From Thioalkalivibrio versutus (GTDB taxonomy: Bacteria; Pseudomonadota; Gammaproteobacteria; Ectothiorhodospirales; Ectothiorhodospiraceae), in NCBI RefSeq assembly GCF_001999325.1, contig NZ_MVAR01000018.1:104594-168593 (forward strand): a stretch of DNA of 64,000 nt, read 5' to 3'. The notes under the pieces were generated by a model. It made no database searches and had not been told where the DNA came from. It saw only the letters and a program-made list of their open reading frames with translations. Positions 25,889-34,751 of this stretch are shown piece after piece; position 1 is the stretch's first letter, and every line of letters starts with the position of its first letter. Made by a program: the position numbers and the translations under genes.

Positions 25889-27787
25889 ATGAACTTCTTC
25901 GAGCAGCAAGAGCAGGCACAGCGCAGGACGCGCTGGCTACTGGCCCTGTTCGGCCTGGCCGTGCTGGTGATCGTCGGGGCCCTGGGCCTGATTGTCTGGG
26001 CCATGGGGGGCGGCACCGAGGCCATCGCCTGGACCATGGGGATCACCGCGGGCCTGATCGTCCTTGCGAGTCTGTACCGGGGCTGGCGGCTGCGCGCCGG
26101 CGGCGGTGGGCTGATCGCGCAGGAGATGGGCGGCATCCGGGTGGATGGCAATCCGGCGGATCCGCAGCGGCGGCAGCTGCGCAACGTGGTCGAGGAGATG
26201 GCAATTGCTTCCGGGGTGCCGGTGCCCGATATCTACGTGCTGGAGCAGGACCTCGGTATTAACGCCTTCGCCGCCGGCTTTGCGTCGAACGATGCGGTGA
26301 TCGCCGTGACCCGCGGTGCGCTGGACAGCCTGGAGCGCGCCGAGCTGAAGGGTGTGGTCGCGCACGAGTTCGGACATATCCTCAATGGAGACATGCGCCT
26401 CAACATGCGCCTGATCGGCATCCTCTACGGGATCGAGATTCTGGCGCTGTTGGGGCAGGGCGGGCTGGCGCGACGCCGGCGTCGACACAAGGGCGATATG
26501 GCCGATACCGGGGTGGGCGTGCTCAGCGTCACCCTGATCGCGGTGGGCTATGCCGGGCTGGCCCTGGCGCGCTGGATCCGGGCCGGCATCTCGCGTCAGC
26601 GCGAATACCTCGCGGATGCCCATGCCGTGCAGTTCACCCGCGAGCCGGACGGCCTGGCCGGTGCGCTGAAGAAGGTCGCGGCCCGCTATGCCGGGCTGAA
26701 TGGCAATACCGAGGAGATCACTCACATGCTGTTTGCCAGCGACGCGATCGGCCAGATCTTCGAGACCCATCCACCCCTGCTGGATCGCATCCGCACCTTG
26801 CAGCCGCATTTCGAGCCCCGGGATCTGCAGCGCCTGCGCGACCAGCTCAATGCCCGGGTGCGGCAGCGGGCGCACGAGCGCGCGGTGGACGGCATGCAGC
26901 GCGAACGCGAGGGGCGCGTGCCGGGCGCCGAGGCCGTGGGGGATGCCCTCGGCGGCCACCCGGCACTGACCCATATTCTCGGTGCCGGCATGTTGCTTGC
27001 TGCGATTCCGGGGCCGCTGGCCTGGGCCGCGCGCTCGGATGCGCGGGCGATCGAGGTGGTCTTGTATCTCCTGTTGCATGCGGACCCGGATGTGCGCGAG
27101 CGACAGCTGATGATGATTGCCGAGGCGTTGGGGGAGGCGCGCGGAGAGGCCGTACGTCGTCTGCAGACAGCGGAACCTGCGCTGCGCGAGGACCTGCGCC
27201 TGCCGCTTCTGGAGCTGGGCTTCCCGATGCTGCGGCGGCTTTCAGCCGAGGAGCGCGCGCGCCTGCAGGGGCTGGTGGAGCGGCTGATTCATGCCGATGG
27301 CCGGGTGGCGGTATTCGAGTATGCCCTTGGGCGCATGCTGAGCTGCCAGTTGCGGGATGTGCAGGATCCTGCCGCGGCGTCCCGCCCCAGGACTGCCACG
27401 CTGGACGCCCACAGGCAGAGCGCGCATTACCTGCTGGCGGTGCTGGCCCACCATGGCCATCCGGACGACCCGGCGGCGGCGCGGGCCGCGCTGACCGCCG
27501 GGATTGGCAGCCTGGACGGGGCGCTGCCGCTGGCGGTGGAGATCCCCGAGGCCCTGACCGGGGCGGCCGGTGCGCGCGCATGGGCGAATGTGCTGGACCG
27601 CGTCCTGGAACAGCTGGATGCCCTGCGCATGCGCGACAAGGACCCGCTGATTCGGGCGATGGTGACCACCGTCAGCCATGGCGGGCAGGTGGTGCCGGCC
27701 GAGGTCGAGCTGCTGCGAGTGATGGCGGCGTCGCTGCACGTCCCGTTGCCGCTGGCAACGGAGGGGTTGTTTGATGGTTTGGGGTAG
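25889..27787 (+). CDS. M48 family membrane metalloprotease (HtpX-related) with long C-terminal domain
   Basis: Membrane-bound zinc protease. Two helices at about 17-42 and 48-65 anchor the N-terminus; the zinc site is HEFGH at 159-163 with the third ligand in REYLADAHA near 246. Two more hydrophobic segments lie around 173-190 and 207-230. HtpX itself has under 300 residues; here an extra ~300-residue helical C-terminal part follows (from about 330, with several ARE/LRE-rich helices). This extended type occurs in other proteobacteria and its added domain has no clear name. It starts 77 bases after the mobile element. Quality control of membrane proteins is the probable role. Confidence 0.9.
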   Translation: MNFFEQQEQAQRRTRWLLALFGLAVLVIVGALGLIVWAMGGGTEAIAWTMGITAGLIVLASLYRGWRLRAGGGGLIAQEMGGIRVDGNPADPQRRQLRNVVEEMAIASGVPVPDIYVLEQDLGINAFAAGFASNDAVIAVTRGALDSLERAELKGVVAHEFGHILNGDMRLNMRLIGILYGIEILALLGQGGLARRRRRHKGDMADTGVGVLSVTLIAVGYAGLALARWIRAGISRQREYLADAHAVQFTREPDGLAGALKKVAARYAGLNGNTEEITHMLFASDAIGQIFETHPPLLDRIRTLQPHFEPRDLQRLRDQLNARVRQRAHERAVDGMQREREGRVPGAEAVGDALGGHPALTHILGAGMLLAAIPGPLAWAARSDARAIEVVLYLLLHADPDVRERQLMMIAEALGEARGEAVRRLQTAEPALREDLRLPLLELGFPMLRRLSAEERARLQGLVERLIHADGRVAVFEYALGRMLSCQLRDVQDPAAASRPRTATLDAHRQSAHYLLAVLAHHGHPDDPAAARAALTAGIGSLDGALPLAVEIPEALTGAAGARAWANVLDRVLEQLDALRMRDKDPLIRAMVTTVSHGGQVVPAEVELLRVMAASLHVPLPLATEGLFDGLG

Positions 27788-28193
27788 CGGGCGGCGTGCG
27801 CATGAGGGTGCGGCCGATGCCCCTCAAGGCGTGTCGGTTCCGGTCGGTAACGCCTTGAAACCGCTTCCATGTGGGAAATAAGCACCTGAATCCAAATTAA
27901 ATTCCCATTCAAGCGACGGATAACAAACGATTTTCCGGGCGTACATCAAGAAAATCCGAAAAAACACTTTCAATTGAGAGCGGTTTGGGAGGACAATAGC
28001 TGCGAGGTAACGGTAACAGGCTCCATGCAGCACCAGGCGACACCCCGAAAGGGGCGTTAAGATTCGCAGTTCCGGTCCCAGTTAGTTTGGGGCCGCGTAG
28101 AATCACGATCAAGTTCCATCGTCGTTCGGTTGCCCTCCAGTCTCTCCTCCCCTCGAAAACCCAATCTATTATGAACAAGCAGAGGTAACCGAA
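27788..28193. other. AT-rich leader region upstream of the cold-shock gene
   Basis: A 406-base gene-free stretch. It begins with a possible 8-base-stem hairpin (27825-27857, CAAGGCGT/ACGCCTTG) after the protease gene, then turns markedly AT-rich at about 27870-27990, unlike the surrounding DNA. A CCCCGAAAGGGG hairpin lies near 28053. Long structured leaders are usual for cold-shock mRNAs, so part of this is likely the 5' untranslated region; I could not identify a convincing promoter. A leftward 69-codon frame here is probably spurious. Confidence 0.5.
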
Positions 28194-28397
28194 ATGGCTA
28201 CAGGTACAGTGAAGTGGTTTAGCGACGAAAAAGGCTTTGGCTTTATTACCCCGTCTGATGGCTCCAAGGACGTCTTCGTCCATCACAGCGCCATCCAGGG
28301 TAGCGGCTTCAAGTCGCTGGCAGAAGGCCAGAGCGTCTCGTTTGACGTCGAGCAGGGCCAGAAGGGCCCGGCCGCCGCGAACGTCGAAGCTCAGTAA
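28194..28397 (+). CDS. Cold-shock domain protein, CspA family
   Basis: Single cold-shock domain of 67 residues that binds single-stranded RNA and DNA, acting as an RNA chaperone. RNP1 is KGFGFITP and RNP2 is VFVHHSAI, both intact. The start [17 protein letters not shown] is typical and an AGAGG lies upstream of the ATG. Monocistronic, with a strong intrinsic terminator 33 bases after the stop and an AT-rich leader before it. Confidence 0.96.
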   Translation: MATGTVKWFSDEKGFGFITPSDGSKDVFVHHSAIQGSGFKSLAEGQSVSFDVEQGQKGPAAANVEAQ

Positions 28398-28430
28398 GAC
28401 AACCCCGGCGCGCAAGCGCCAGGTTGAGAG

Positions 28431-28457
28431 AGCCCCGCCTAGTGCGGGGCTTTTTTT
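28431..28457 (+). terminator. Intrinsic terminator of the cold-shock gene
   Basis: Stem AGCCCCGC/GCGGGGCT with a 5-base loop and a run of seven T. Confidence 0.92.
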
Positions 28458-28587
28458 GTGCACGATTCTGGCTGCAATTCGGGGCGGGCGTTGCCGGATG
28501 GACTTGGCGAGGCAGAACCACGATAGAACGTGTCCAGGGAAGACTTTTTTGTGTGGCGCAACCCGAGCGACGTGCTACGGTTCCCGC

Positions 28588-29085
28588 ATGATCGCTGGAT
28601 ATCGTCAAACCCGCGCCCGGGTGCGCCGCGCCGGGCGAGCATTGCCTCGCTGGATAGCGGTGTTCGGGGTGCTGGTGGCGCTGGTCGTTGGGAATGTGGC
28701 TGCGGCCCAGGGCCCCTATCGCGCGCCTGCAGCGATCCCGGGTACCCAGACCATCGAGGCATCCGAGGCCTGGGCGCTGTTCCGCGAGGGCGTCCCTTTC
28801 GTGGACACGCGGTTGCGCGCGGACTTCGAGGCGGGGCGTGTGCCAGAGGCCCGCAACCTGACCATCATGCGCGACCTCGATGACGAGCGGAATCGTTTCA
28901 CCCGGGAGAGCCTGCTGGAGTTCATCGGCGAGCTGGACGCCCCGGTGGTGATGTACTGCAACGAACGGGACTGCTGGCGCACCGAGGCGGCCACGCGCCG
29001 CGCCCTCGGATGGGGCTTCACCAATCTCTACTACTTTCCCGGCGGCTTTCCCGAGTGGATCCGCTCCGGCTATCCCTTCGAATAG
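28588..29085 (+). CDS. Exported rhodanese-like protein
   Basis: A 165-residue protein with an N-terminal membrane anchor or signal (about 21-40, ending VAAAQ) and a rhodanese fold (about 52-163). The expected active-site strand reads VMYCNERDCWRTE, with Cys124 at the rhodanese position and a second Cys129. The extra Cys and Trp echo CxxCW-type periplasmic rhodanese-like proteins. Rhodaneses move sulfane sulfur from thiosulfate or persulfides to acceptors. It is the first gene of an operon, four bases ahead of a GGDEF-EAL gene, with an exported DsrE-like protein third. Periplasmic sulfur handling is inferred from the signal and fold; activity is not proven. Confidence 0.85.
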   Translation: MIAGYRQTRARVRRAGRALPRWIAVFGVLVALVVGNVAAAQGPYRAPAAIPGTQTIEASEAWALFREGVPFVDTRLRADFEAGRVPEARNLTIMRDLDDERNRFTRESLLEFIGELDAPVVMYCNERDCWRTEAATRRALGWGFTNLYYFPGGFPEWIRSGYPFE

Positions 29086-29089
29086 CGGC

Positions 29090-31513
29090 GTGGGCGCCGC
29101 AGACGCGCATTCCGGCAAGGGCATACGGCTCCAGACGGTCCTGACCGCAGTCATGTTCGCCGGGCTCCTCGTGCTTGCCGGGACCCTTGCGATGGGCACG
29201 CACCTTGCGGTCGGTCAGGCGGAGCAGCGCCTCGACCGGCTCGGCGTGGAGGGCCAGTCGGCCGCCTGGCGCCAGACCCTGGCGAACGAGTGGCAGCGCA
29301 TGCGCGCCGAGGCGACCGCGGTGACACGCAACGAGGCGCTGATTGGCGCCATGCGTGCTGACGCGGGCATCAGCACCTACGCGGACCCGCTGTACAACCG
29401 CCTGCGCGCCGGCGGGATCGCGGACCGGGTCGTGGTCCTCGATGCGCAGGGCACGGTGCGTTATGACTCCGACGGCAACCGTGGCGAGCGCGTGCCGCTG
29501 GCGGAGGCGGCGCTGGCGGACGGGCGCTTCCACGAGGGGCTGCATCATGTGCCCGGCGAGCGAATCTATGCCGGTCTGGCCATCCCGGTCTATCGTGGCG
29601 GGAATCCCATCGGCAGTGTCGTGCAACTGCGCGATCTGTCGACCTCGGCGCTCGAGTCCATGGCGGAGGCGATCGGCGGTCGTGCCGCGCTGCTGGACGG
29701 TCGCGGGCCACTGGCCCTCACCGCGCCATTCTCGATGTCCCTTTCGCTGAGTGGGCGACTGCAGGAGCAGGCGGCCGCCGGGCGCGTGGATCTGGATGGT
29801 CGGCATTCGCAGGTGGTCTATTTGCCCCTAACGCCATACGCGGCCGAGCGTCCGACCGCCAACGTGGTCCTGTCGCGTGACCTGACCGAATCGGTCGCCA
29901 CCCAGAACCTCATCAATGCGCTGACCTATGCGGCCGCCTTCCTGGTGCTCGTGCTGATCGCGGGCGGGTTGTACCTCTGGCTGGGGCGCACCCTGCGGCC
30001 GATGCAGCAGGCCATGAAGACCCTCGACCGGATCGGCCATGGAGAATTCCACGCCGATCTGCGCGCTGACTCCCGGGTGACCGAGATCGCCCGCTTGCAG
30101 CAGGTGACGCAGACCATGGCGCAGCGCCTCGGCCGCATCCTGGAGGTCGAAGAGGAGAACGCCCGCCTGGCGTTTCGCGATGCGCTGACCGACCTGCCCA
30201 ACCGGCGACTCTTGCTGGAGCATCTGGAACACGCCATCCACACGGTCAACCGGACTCGCCGGCATGCCGCATTGCTGCTGATCGACCTGGACAACTTCAA
30301 GACCCTGAACGACACCTGCGGCCATTCCGCCGGGGATCGCCTGCTGCAGGCCCTGGCCCAGCGCTTCACCGCGCGACTGCGCGACCAGGACATCGTGGCG
30401 CGCCTGGGCGGCGACGAGTTCGTTGCCCTGCTGGAGGAGCTGAGCCCCGATCGTTCACAGGCGGGGGTCGACGCCCAGCGCATCGCCGGCGAGCTGCTGA
30501 AGGCGATGCGCGAGCCGGTCCGGATCGATGACATCGAGCATGTGATGTCCGGCAGCATCGGGATCACCCTGTTCCCGCGTGGCTACGATACGCCGGAGGA
30601 GTTGCTCAAGCAGGCCGATTTCGCCATGTACCAGGCCAAGCACCAGGGCCGTAACGCGGTGCGCTTCTACGACCCGGCGATGCAGCGGACCCTGCTGCGC
30701 GAGGCGGAGCTAGAACGCAAACTGCGCCAGGCGCTGGGGCGCGAGGAACTGGTGATCCACCTGCAACCCCAGGTGGACCCGGAGGGACGCATCCTGGGTG
30801 CCGAGGCATTGATGCGCTGGCCGCAGCCGGACGGAACCTGGATCTCCCCGGGCGAGTTCATCCCGGTGGCGGAGCACACCGGGCAGATCCTCGAGATAGG
30901 CCGCCTGGCGCTGCTCCAGGCCTGCCAGACATTGCGTGCCTGGCAGGGCCGGCCAGGTCTGGAGGATCTGCCGATCTCGGTCAACCTGTCGCCGCATCAC
31001 TTGCGCCAGGCGCGCCTGATGGACGAGGTAACGGGCATCCTGGAGGAGACCGGGGCCGCTGCCCAGCGGCTGCACATCGAGGTGACCGAGAGCGTGATGG
31101 CGGATGCCTCGCCGCAGCTGACTGCCAATCTGGAGGCCCTGCGCGCGCGAGGGGTGGCGCTGGCGCTGGACGACTTCGGGACCGGGTATTCCTCGCTTGG
31201 CTATCTCAAGCGTCTCCCGCTGGATGTGCTCAAGATCGACCGCTCCTTCGTCCAGGACATCGAGCACGACGCGGACGACGCCAATATCGTCGCGACGATC
31301 GCGGCCATCGCCCACAACATGGGCCTGAGCCTGATTGCCGAAGGTGTGGAGAACGAGGCCCAGCGTGATTTCCTGGTCCGTCATGGCTGCCAGCGCTTTC
31401 AGGGCTACCTGTATCACCACGCCATGCCGGTCGCCGATTTCGAGGCCCTGGTGGCCGATGGGCCCGGTGGGGCGAACCAGGCGGACCGCGAACCGAGAGG
31501 ACAGACGGAATGA
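29090..31513 (+). CDS. GGDEF-EAL protein with periplasmic sensor region
   Basis: An 807-residue inner-membrane signalling protein, starting with GTG four bases after the rhodanese stop. One helix at about 14-36 and a second at about 277-300 enclose a periplasmic domain of about 240 residues that looks like a Cache-type sensor (FHEGLHHVPGERIYAGLAIP). A cyclase domain carries intact GGDEF at 440-444 and the RDQD inhibitory site at 431-434. The phosphodiesterase domain keeps EAL at 572-574, the LDDFGTGYSSL loop and IAEGVEN. Both activities may be present. Its flanking genes both encode exported sulfur-type proteins, so its ligand may be a sulfur compound. Overlaps the next gene by 4 bases. Confidence 0.93.
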   Translation: MGAADAHSGKGIRLQTVLTAVMFAGLLVLAGTLAMGTHLAVGQAEQRLDRLGVEGQSAAWRQTLANEWQRMRAEATAVTRNEALIGAMRADAGISTYADPLYNRLRAGGIADRVVVLDAQGTVRYDSDGNRGERVPLAEAALADGRFHEGLHHVPGERIYAGLAIPVYRGGNPIGSVVQLRDLSTSALESMAEAIGGRAALLDGRGPLALTAPFSMSLSLSGRLQEQAAAGRVDLDGRHSQVVYLPLTPYAAERPTANVVLSRDLTESVATQNLINALTYAAAFLVLVLIAGGLYLWLGRTLRPMQQAMKTLDRIGHGEFHADLRADSRVTEIARLQQVTQTMAQRLGRILEVEEENARLAFRDALTDLPNRRLLLEHLEHAIHTVNRTRRHAALLLIDLDNFKTLNDTCGHSAGDRLLQALAQRFTARLRDQDIVARLGGDEFVALLEELSPDRSQAGVDAQRIAGELLKAMREPVRIDDIEHVMSGSIGITLFPRGYDTPEELLKQADFAMYQAKHQGRNAVRFYDPAMQRTLLREAELERKLRQALGREELVIHLQPQVDPEGRILGAEALMRWPQPDGTWISPGEFIPVAEHTGQILEIGRLALLQACQTLRAWQGRPGLEDLPISVNLSPHHLRQARLMDEVTGILEETGAAAQRLHIEVTESVMADASPQLTANLEALRARGVALALDDFGTGYSSLGYLKRLPLDVLKIDRSFVQDIEHDADDANIVATIAAIAHNMGLSLIAEGVENEAQRDFLVRHGCQRFQGYLYHHAMPVADFEALVADGPGGANQADREPRGQTE

Positions 31514-32007
31514 CAGCAAACACCCAGCGCCGGTGGCGGGCACTCCTGCTCGCCGGATGGATGATGGGGTTCGCGACCGGGCCCGTCGTCATGGCTCAGG
31601 CAGGGGAGACTCCAGCCCCCTGGGGCGCGGCTGCACCGGTGGAACAGGGCTACCAGGGTCTGCGGGCCGTGTACGACGTGACCGCCGGGACACCCGAGGG
31701 CCTGCAGAACGTGCTCGACCACGCGGCCTACCTGAGCCGGATGGTCGAGGACGACCCCTTCGACAGCCACATCGTCCTGGTGGTCCATGGCGGAGCGCTG
31801 GAGCTGTTCGCGCGCGAGCATTTCCCCGCGCACGAACAGCTGATGACGCGTGCCCGCGGGCTGACCCTGAATGGCGTGATCGAATATCGCATCTGCCAGG
31901 CCGGCGCGGCTCGTCGCGGCTACGCCCCGGGGGACTTCCACGGCTTCGCGAGCGTCGTCCCGATGGCCGATGCCGAAATCGTCCGTCTGCAACAGCAGGA
32001 GGGCTAG
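31510..32007 (+). CDS. Exported DsrE/DsrF-like protein
   Basis: A 165-residue protein with a signal peptide (about 8-30, ending VVMAQA) and a DsrE-type domain (about 48-163; IVLVVHGGALELFA, then IEYRICQAGAARRGY). Cys129 is at the conserved sulfur-binding position of the COG1416-like branch. Most DsrE/F proteins are cytoplasmic sulfur carriers; this one is predicted to be exported. It is the last gene of the rhodanese/GGDEF-EAL operon (ATGA overlap). Its TAG stop is part of a CTAG just before the third inverted-repeat element. Confidence 0.85.
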   Translation: MTANTQRRWRALLLAGWMMGFATGPVVMAQAGETPAPWGAAAPVEQGYQGLRAVYDVTAGTPEGLQNVLDHAAYLSRMVEDDPFDSHIVLVVHGGALELFAREHFPAHEQLMTRARGLTLNGVIEYRICQAGAARRGYAPGDFHGFASVVPMADAEIVRLQQQEG

Positions 32008-32021
32008 GGTACATGCGTTAG

Positions 32022-32297
32022 GGCGACGCTGGCCCTTGTCCACGCTCGCGTCGGCGCTCCATGTGTGGCGCAGGGTGGACGCGGTTCTACCGGCCCGTTG
32101 CCACCCATGGTACGTAACTCCGGGTCGAGGAACGCGGGGCATCAACGCCGCAAGTCATTGAATGCCAGGCTTCGGCCAATGTTCCCACTGACGGCGTTGC
32201 GGTTCGCGACGAAAGCTCGGCTACACTGAGCTCACCACGCCTTGTCAGCACGACAGATCGATTCGAGGGCGACCGCGTATGTGGGGCCGCGTGTCCC
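32022..32297. mobile_element. Decayed MITE-like element, copy 3
   Basis: Aligns along its length with copies 1 and 2 in the orientation of copy 2, but with many substitutions. The left end GGCGACGCTGGCC follows TTAG (32018-32021); the right end near GTGTCCCC is only partly recognisable. Internal anchors such as AAGTCATTGAA, GCGTTGCGGTTC and CACCACGCCTTGT are shared. The ends no longer match each other well, so it appears old. It fills the 312-base gap between the DsrE-like and PAS-GGDEF genes and probably supplies the leader of the latter. Confidence 0.6.
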
Positions 32298-32319
32298 CGG
32301 CGTACCAGAAGGGTATTCG

Positions 32320-33309
32320 ATGACGGACGATAGAACGGCGAGGGAAGGATTTCTGCACGAATTGGCGCAGACCAGCGTGCTCGCGGAGATCTGGCAGCAC
32401 TTCCCGGAGAACATGTTCCTGATTCGGGTCGAAGGCCCGGATTTCGTGGTCGAGGCATCCAACGCGAAGATGGAACAGCTGTTCGCGCAGGATTGTACCG
32501 GCCGGCGCTTGCACGACATCCTGCCGTGGCCGGTCGCGGAGCAGGTGGTCGCACATTACCGCGACTGCCTGCGCCAGGATGCGCCCCTGCGCTACGAGGA
32601 ACATGCGGCCTTTCGCGACGGCGATGGAGTCGAAAAGGAAGGGCACTGGCTCACCCTGCTGTTGCCCGTGCATGACACGCAGGGCGCGATCACGCACTTG
32701 TTCGGAATTTCCCAGGATGTCACCGAGTTGCGCCTGGCGCGTGAGGATCTGGAGCGCTACAGCCACAACCTGGAGGCCGTGGTCGAGGAGCGCACGCAGG
32801 CCCTGAACCAGGCCAACCGCGAGTTCGAGGAGGCCAATCGGCGGCTGGAAAAGCTCGCGTCCTGCGACCCCCTCACCGGGGTTGGCAATCGCCGGCACTT
32901 TCAGGCACGGGCCGAGAGCGAGATGGAGCGCGCCCGCCGCCACGGCAGCCCCCTTTCGCTGTTGATGTTCGATCTCGACGGCTTCAAGCGGATCAACGAC
33001 GAAGTGGGACACGCGGCCGGCGACGCCATGCTGAAGCGGGTCACCGCGACCGCGCAGGCAACCCTGCGCGACGCGGACCTCCTCGGACGCTATGGCGGGG
33101 ACGAATTCGTCGTCCTGCTTCCGCATACCCCGTTGGCGGATGCCCGACGGATGGCCGAGCGCCTGCAGGCGCGGGTGCAGGAACGGGCGGACATCTCCAT
33201 CAGTGTCGGCGCGGCCGGCTTTCTCGCCGACGACACCCATCTCGAGCACCTCGTCCACCGCGCGGATACCGAGCTCCTGGCCGCCAAACGTACCCGGGCT
33301 GAACGCTAG
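32320..33309 (+). CDS. PAS-GGDEF diguanylate cyclase
   Basis: Soluble cyclase of 329 residues making c-di-GMP. A PAS domain (about 25-150) is followed by a coiled coil (about 155-185) and a GGDEF domain with intact GGDEF at 259-263 and a RDAD inhibitory site at 250-253. The start has GAAGGG seven bases upstream; an in-frame start about 80 bases earlier lies inside the decayed element and is less likely. Convergent with the dihydrolipoamide dehydrogenase-like gene, 30 bases apart. Confidence 0.92.
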   Translation: MTDDRTAREGFLHELAQTSVLAEIWQHFPENMFLIRVEGPDFVVEASNAKMEQLFAQDCTGRRLHDILPWPVAEQVVAHYRDCLRQDAPLRYEEHAAFRDGDGVEKEGHWLTLLLPVHDTQGAITHLFGISQDVTELRLAREDLERYSHNLEAVVEERTQALNQANREFEEANRRLEKLASCDPLTGVGNRRHFQARAESEMERARRHGSPLSLLMFDLDGFKRINDEVGHAAGDAMLKRVTATAQATLRDADLLGRYGGDEFVVLLPHTPLADARRMAERLQARVQERADISISVGAAGFLADDTHLEHLVHRADTELLAAKRTRAER

Positions 33310-33339
33310 CCCAGGACTTCCGGGTGGCTTAAGGCCGGG

Positions 33340-34746
33340 TCAGAGACCGAAGATCTCGGACTTGAGGTTCCACTTGGATGCGAGGGTCTCGGTGGCGTTG
33401 AGGAACTCCTCGGCGCGGGTCGGGTGGTTCCATTGGCCCTTGGCGATCCAGGCCAGCGCGGTGTCGCGGTTCGGGGCCAGCGACAGGATGTGGATCAGCT
33501 CGCCGGCTTCGGCGCCGATCACCTCGCCGCCCAGCAGGGCCCCGGTATCCATGTCGCCGATCAGGCGCACGAAGCCCTCGGGCTCGTCCTGGCCCAGGGC
33601 GCGCGGGGAGGTCTCGAAGGCGGCGAAGCCGACCGCGGGTTCCAGTTCATCGTCCTCGGCGTCGTCCTCGTCCATGCCCAGACGCGCCATCTCGACGGCC
33701 GAGTAGATCGCGATCGGGACGAAGCGCTCGTCCTGTTCGCGGGTGTTGCCGTTCTGGATGTTCTCGACCGCGATGGTCGCGTCGGCCAGGGCGTGGTTGG
33801 CGGTCTGCCACTCGCTGGCGACATCGCCGATGACGTAGATGTTGTCGACGTCGGTCTGCAGGGTGGGGCGGCGCTGGACGAAGCCGCGGCGGTCGGTCTT
33901 CACCCCGATCGCATCCAGGTTCAGGCCTTCGGTGTGCGGGGTGCGTCCGGTGCCGAGCAGGACCCAGTCGACCTCGAAGGTGTTGCCTTCGCTGTCGGTG
34001 ATGGTGACGCCGTCGTCGGACATCTCGACCTTCTCGTAGCCCTTGACGCGGGTGGGCTCGACGCCGTCCTCGGCCAGGCATTCCTTCAGCGTGCCCAGGG
34101 CCTGGGGGCTGAATTTCTGGCCGGACAGCGGCTTCGAGCGGCTCAGCCAGGTGACGTCCTTGCCGAGGTGGTGAAAGATCCAGGCGAACTCGGTGGCGAC
34201 CACGCCGGAGCCGATGATGGCGACGCGCTGACCGGCCGGCGGCTTGTCGTCGAACAGCATGTCGGTGGTGAGGACGCGGCCGGGCGCCGCCTCGAAGGGC
34301 GCGGGCACGCTGGCGGTGGCACCGGTGGCGATGATGGTGTGCCGGGCCTGCACGGTCTCGGTGCCATCGTCGGTCACGACCTCCAGGGTCTCGGCGTCGC
34401 GGAAGCTCGCGGCTCCGTGGCGGTACTGGATCTTCAGGTGCTTCATGTAGCCGAGGTAGGAGTTGCGCACCTCGGTCACCACGTCCTTTTGATGGTCCCA
34501 GGCCTTGCCCATGTCGGCGCTGAGGCGGCCGCTGATGCCACGTGCCTCGAAGTGGCGCTGGGCGGCAACCGTGCGTGCGGTGTGGTACCAGTCCTTCTTG
34601 GGCACGCAGCCGCGGTTGAGGCAGCAGCCGCCCCAGTCGGCCTTTTCGATGATGACGACGTTCAGTCCGCGCAGGGCGCCCAGGACGGCGGCACGATAGC
34701 CCCCGGGGCCACTGCCGATGATGGCCAGGTCAAAGGTTTCGCTCAT
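33340..34746 (-). CDS. Dihydrolipoamide dehydrogenase-like flavoprotein disulfide reductase
   Basis: Class I pyridine nucleotide-disulfide oxidoreductase, 468 residues. It has the FAD motif GSGPGG at 11-16, redox-active Cys42 and Cys47 (GGCCLNRGCVPKK, with an additional Cys41), an NAD-binding GSGVVATE, and the C-terminal NHPTRAEEF that keeps the catalytic His and Glu. GGCCLNRGC differs from the usual GGTCLNxGC of E3 enzymes. No pyruvate or 2-oxoglutarate dehydrogenase genes and no lipoate-binding sHdr genes are near, so the electron partner is unknown. A mercuric-reductase or transhydrogenase role is less likely. It follows the DUF3108 gene on the same strand with only 5 bases between. Confidence 0.85.
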   Translation of the reverse strand: MSETFDLAIIGSGPGGYRAAVLGALRGLNVVIIEKADWGGCCLNRGCVPKKDWYHTARTVAAQRHFEARGISGRLSADMGKAWDHQKDVVTEVRNSYLGYMKHLKIQYRHGAASFRDAETLEVVTDDGTETVQARHTIIATGATASVPAPFEAAPGRVLTTDMLFDDKPPAGQRVAIIGSGVVATEFAWIFHHLGKDVTWLSRSKPLSGQKFSPQALGTLKECLAEDGVEPTRVKGYEKVEMSDDGVTITDSEGNTFEVDWVLLGTGRTPHTEGLNLDAIGVKTDRRGFVQRRPTLQTDVDNIYVIGDVASEWQTANHALADATIAVENIQNGNTREQDERFVPIAIYSAVEMARLGMDEDDAEDDELEPAVGFAAFETSPRALGQDEPEGFVRLIGDMDTGALLGGEVIGAEAGELIHILSLAPNRDTALAWIAKGQWNHPTRAEEFLNATETLASKWNLKSEIFGL

Positions 34747-34751
34747 GGTGG

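Noticed and set aside
27824..28033. A leftward 69-codon frame in the AT-rich leader of the cold-shock gene.
   Set aside because: No ribosome site or recognisable domain, and its position fits a leader better.
32242..32319. A longer start for the PAS-GGDEF protein.
   Set aside because: The added residues come from the decayed element; the later ATG has a good ribosome site.
33340..34746. Link of the flavoprotein to the sHdr sulfur-oxidation system.
   Set aside because: No lipoate-binding protein or heterodisulfide-reductase-like genes are present in the window.
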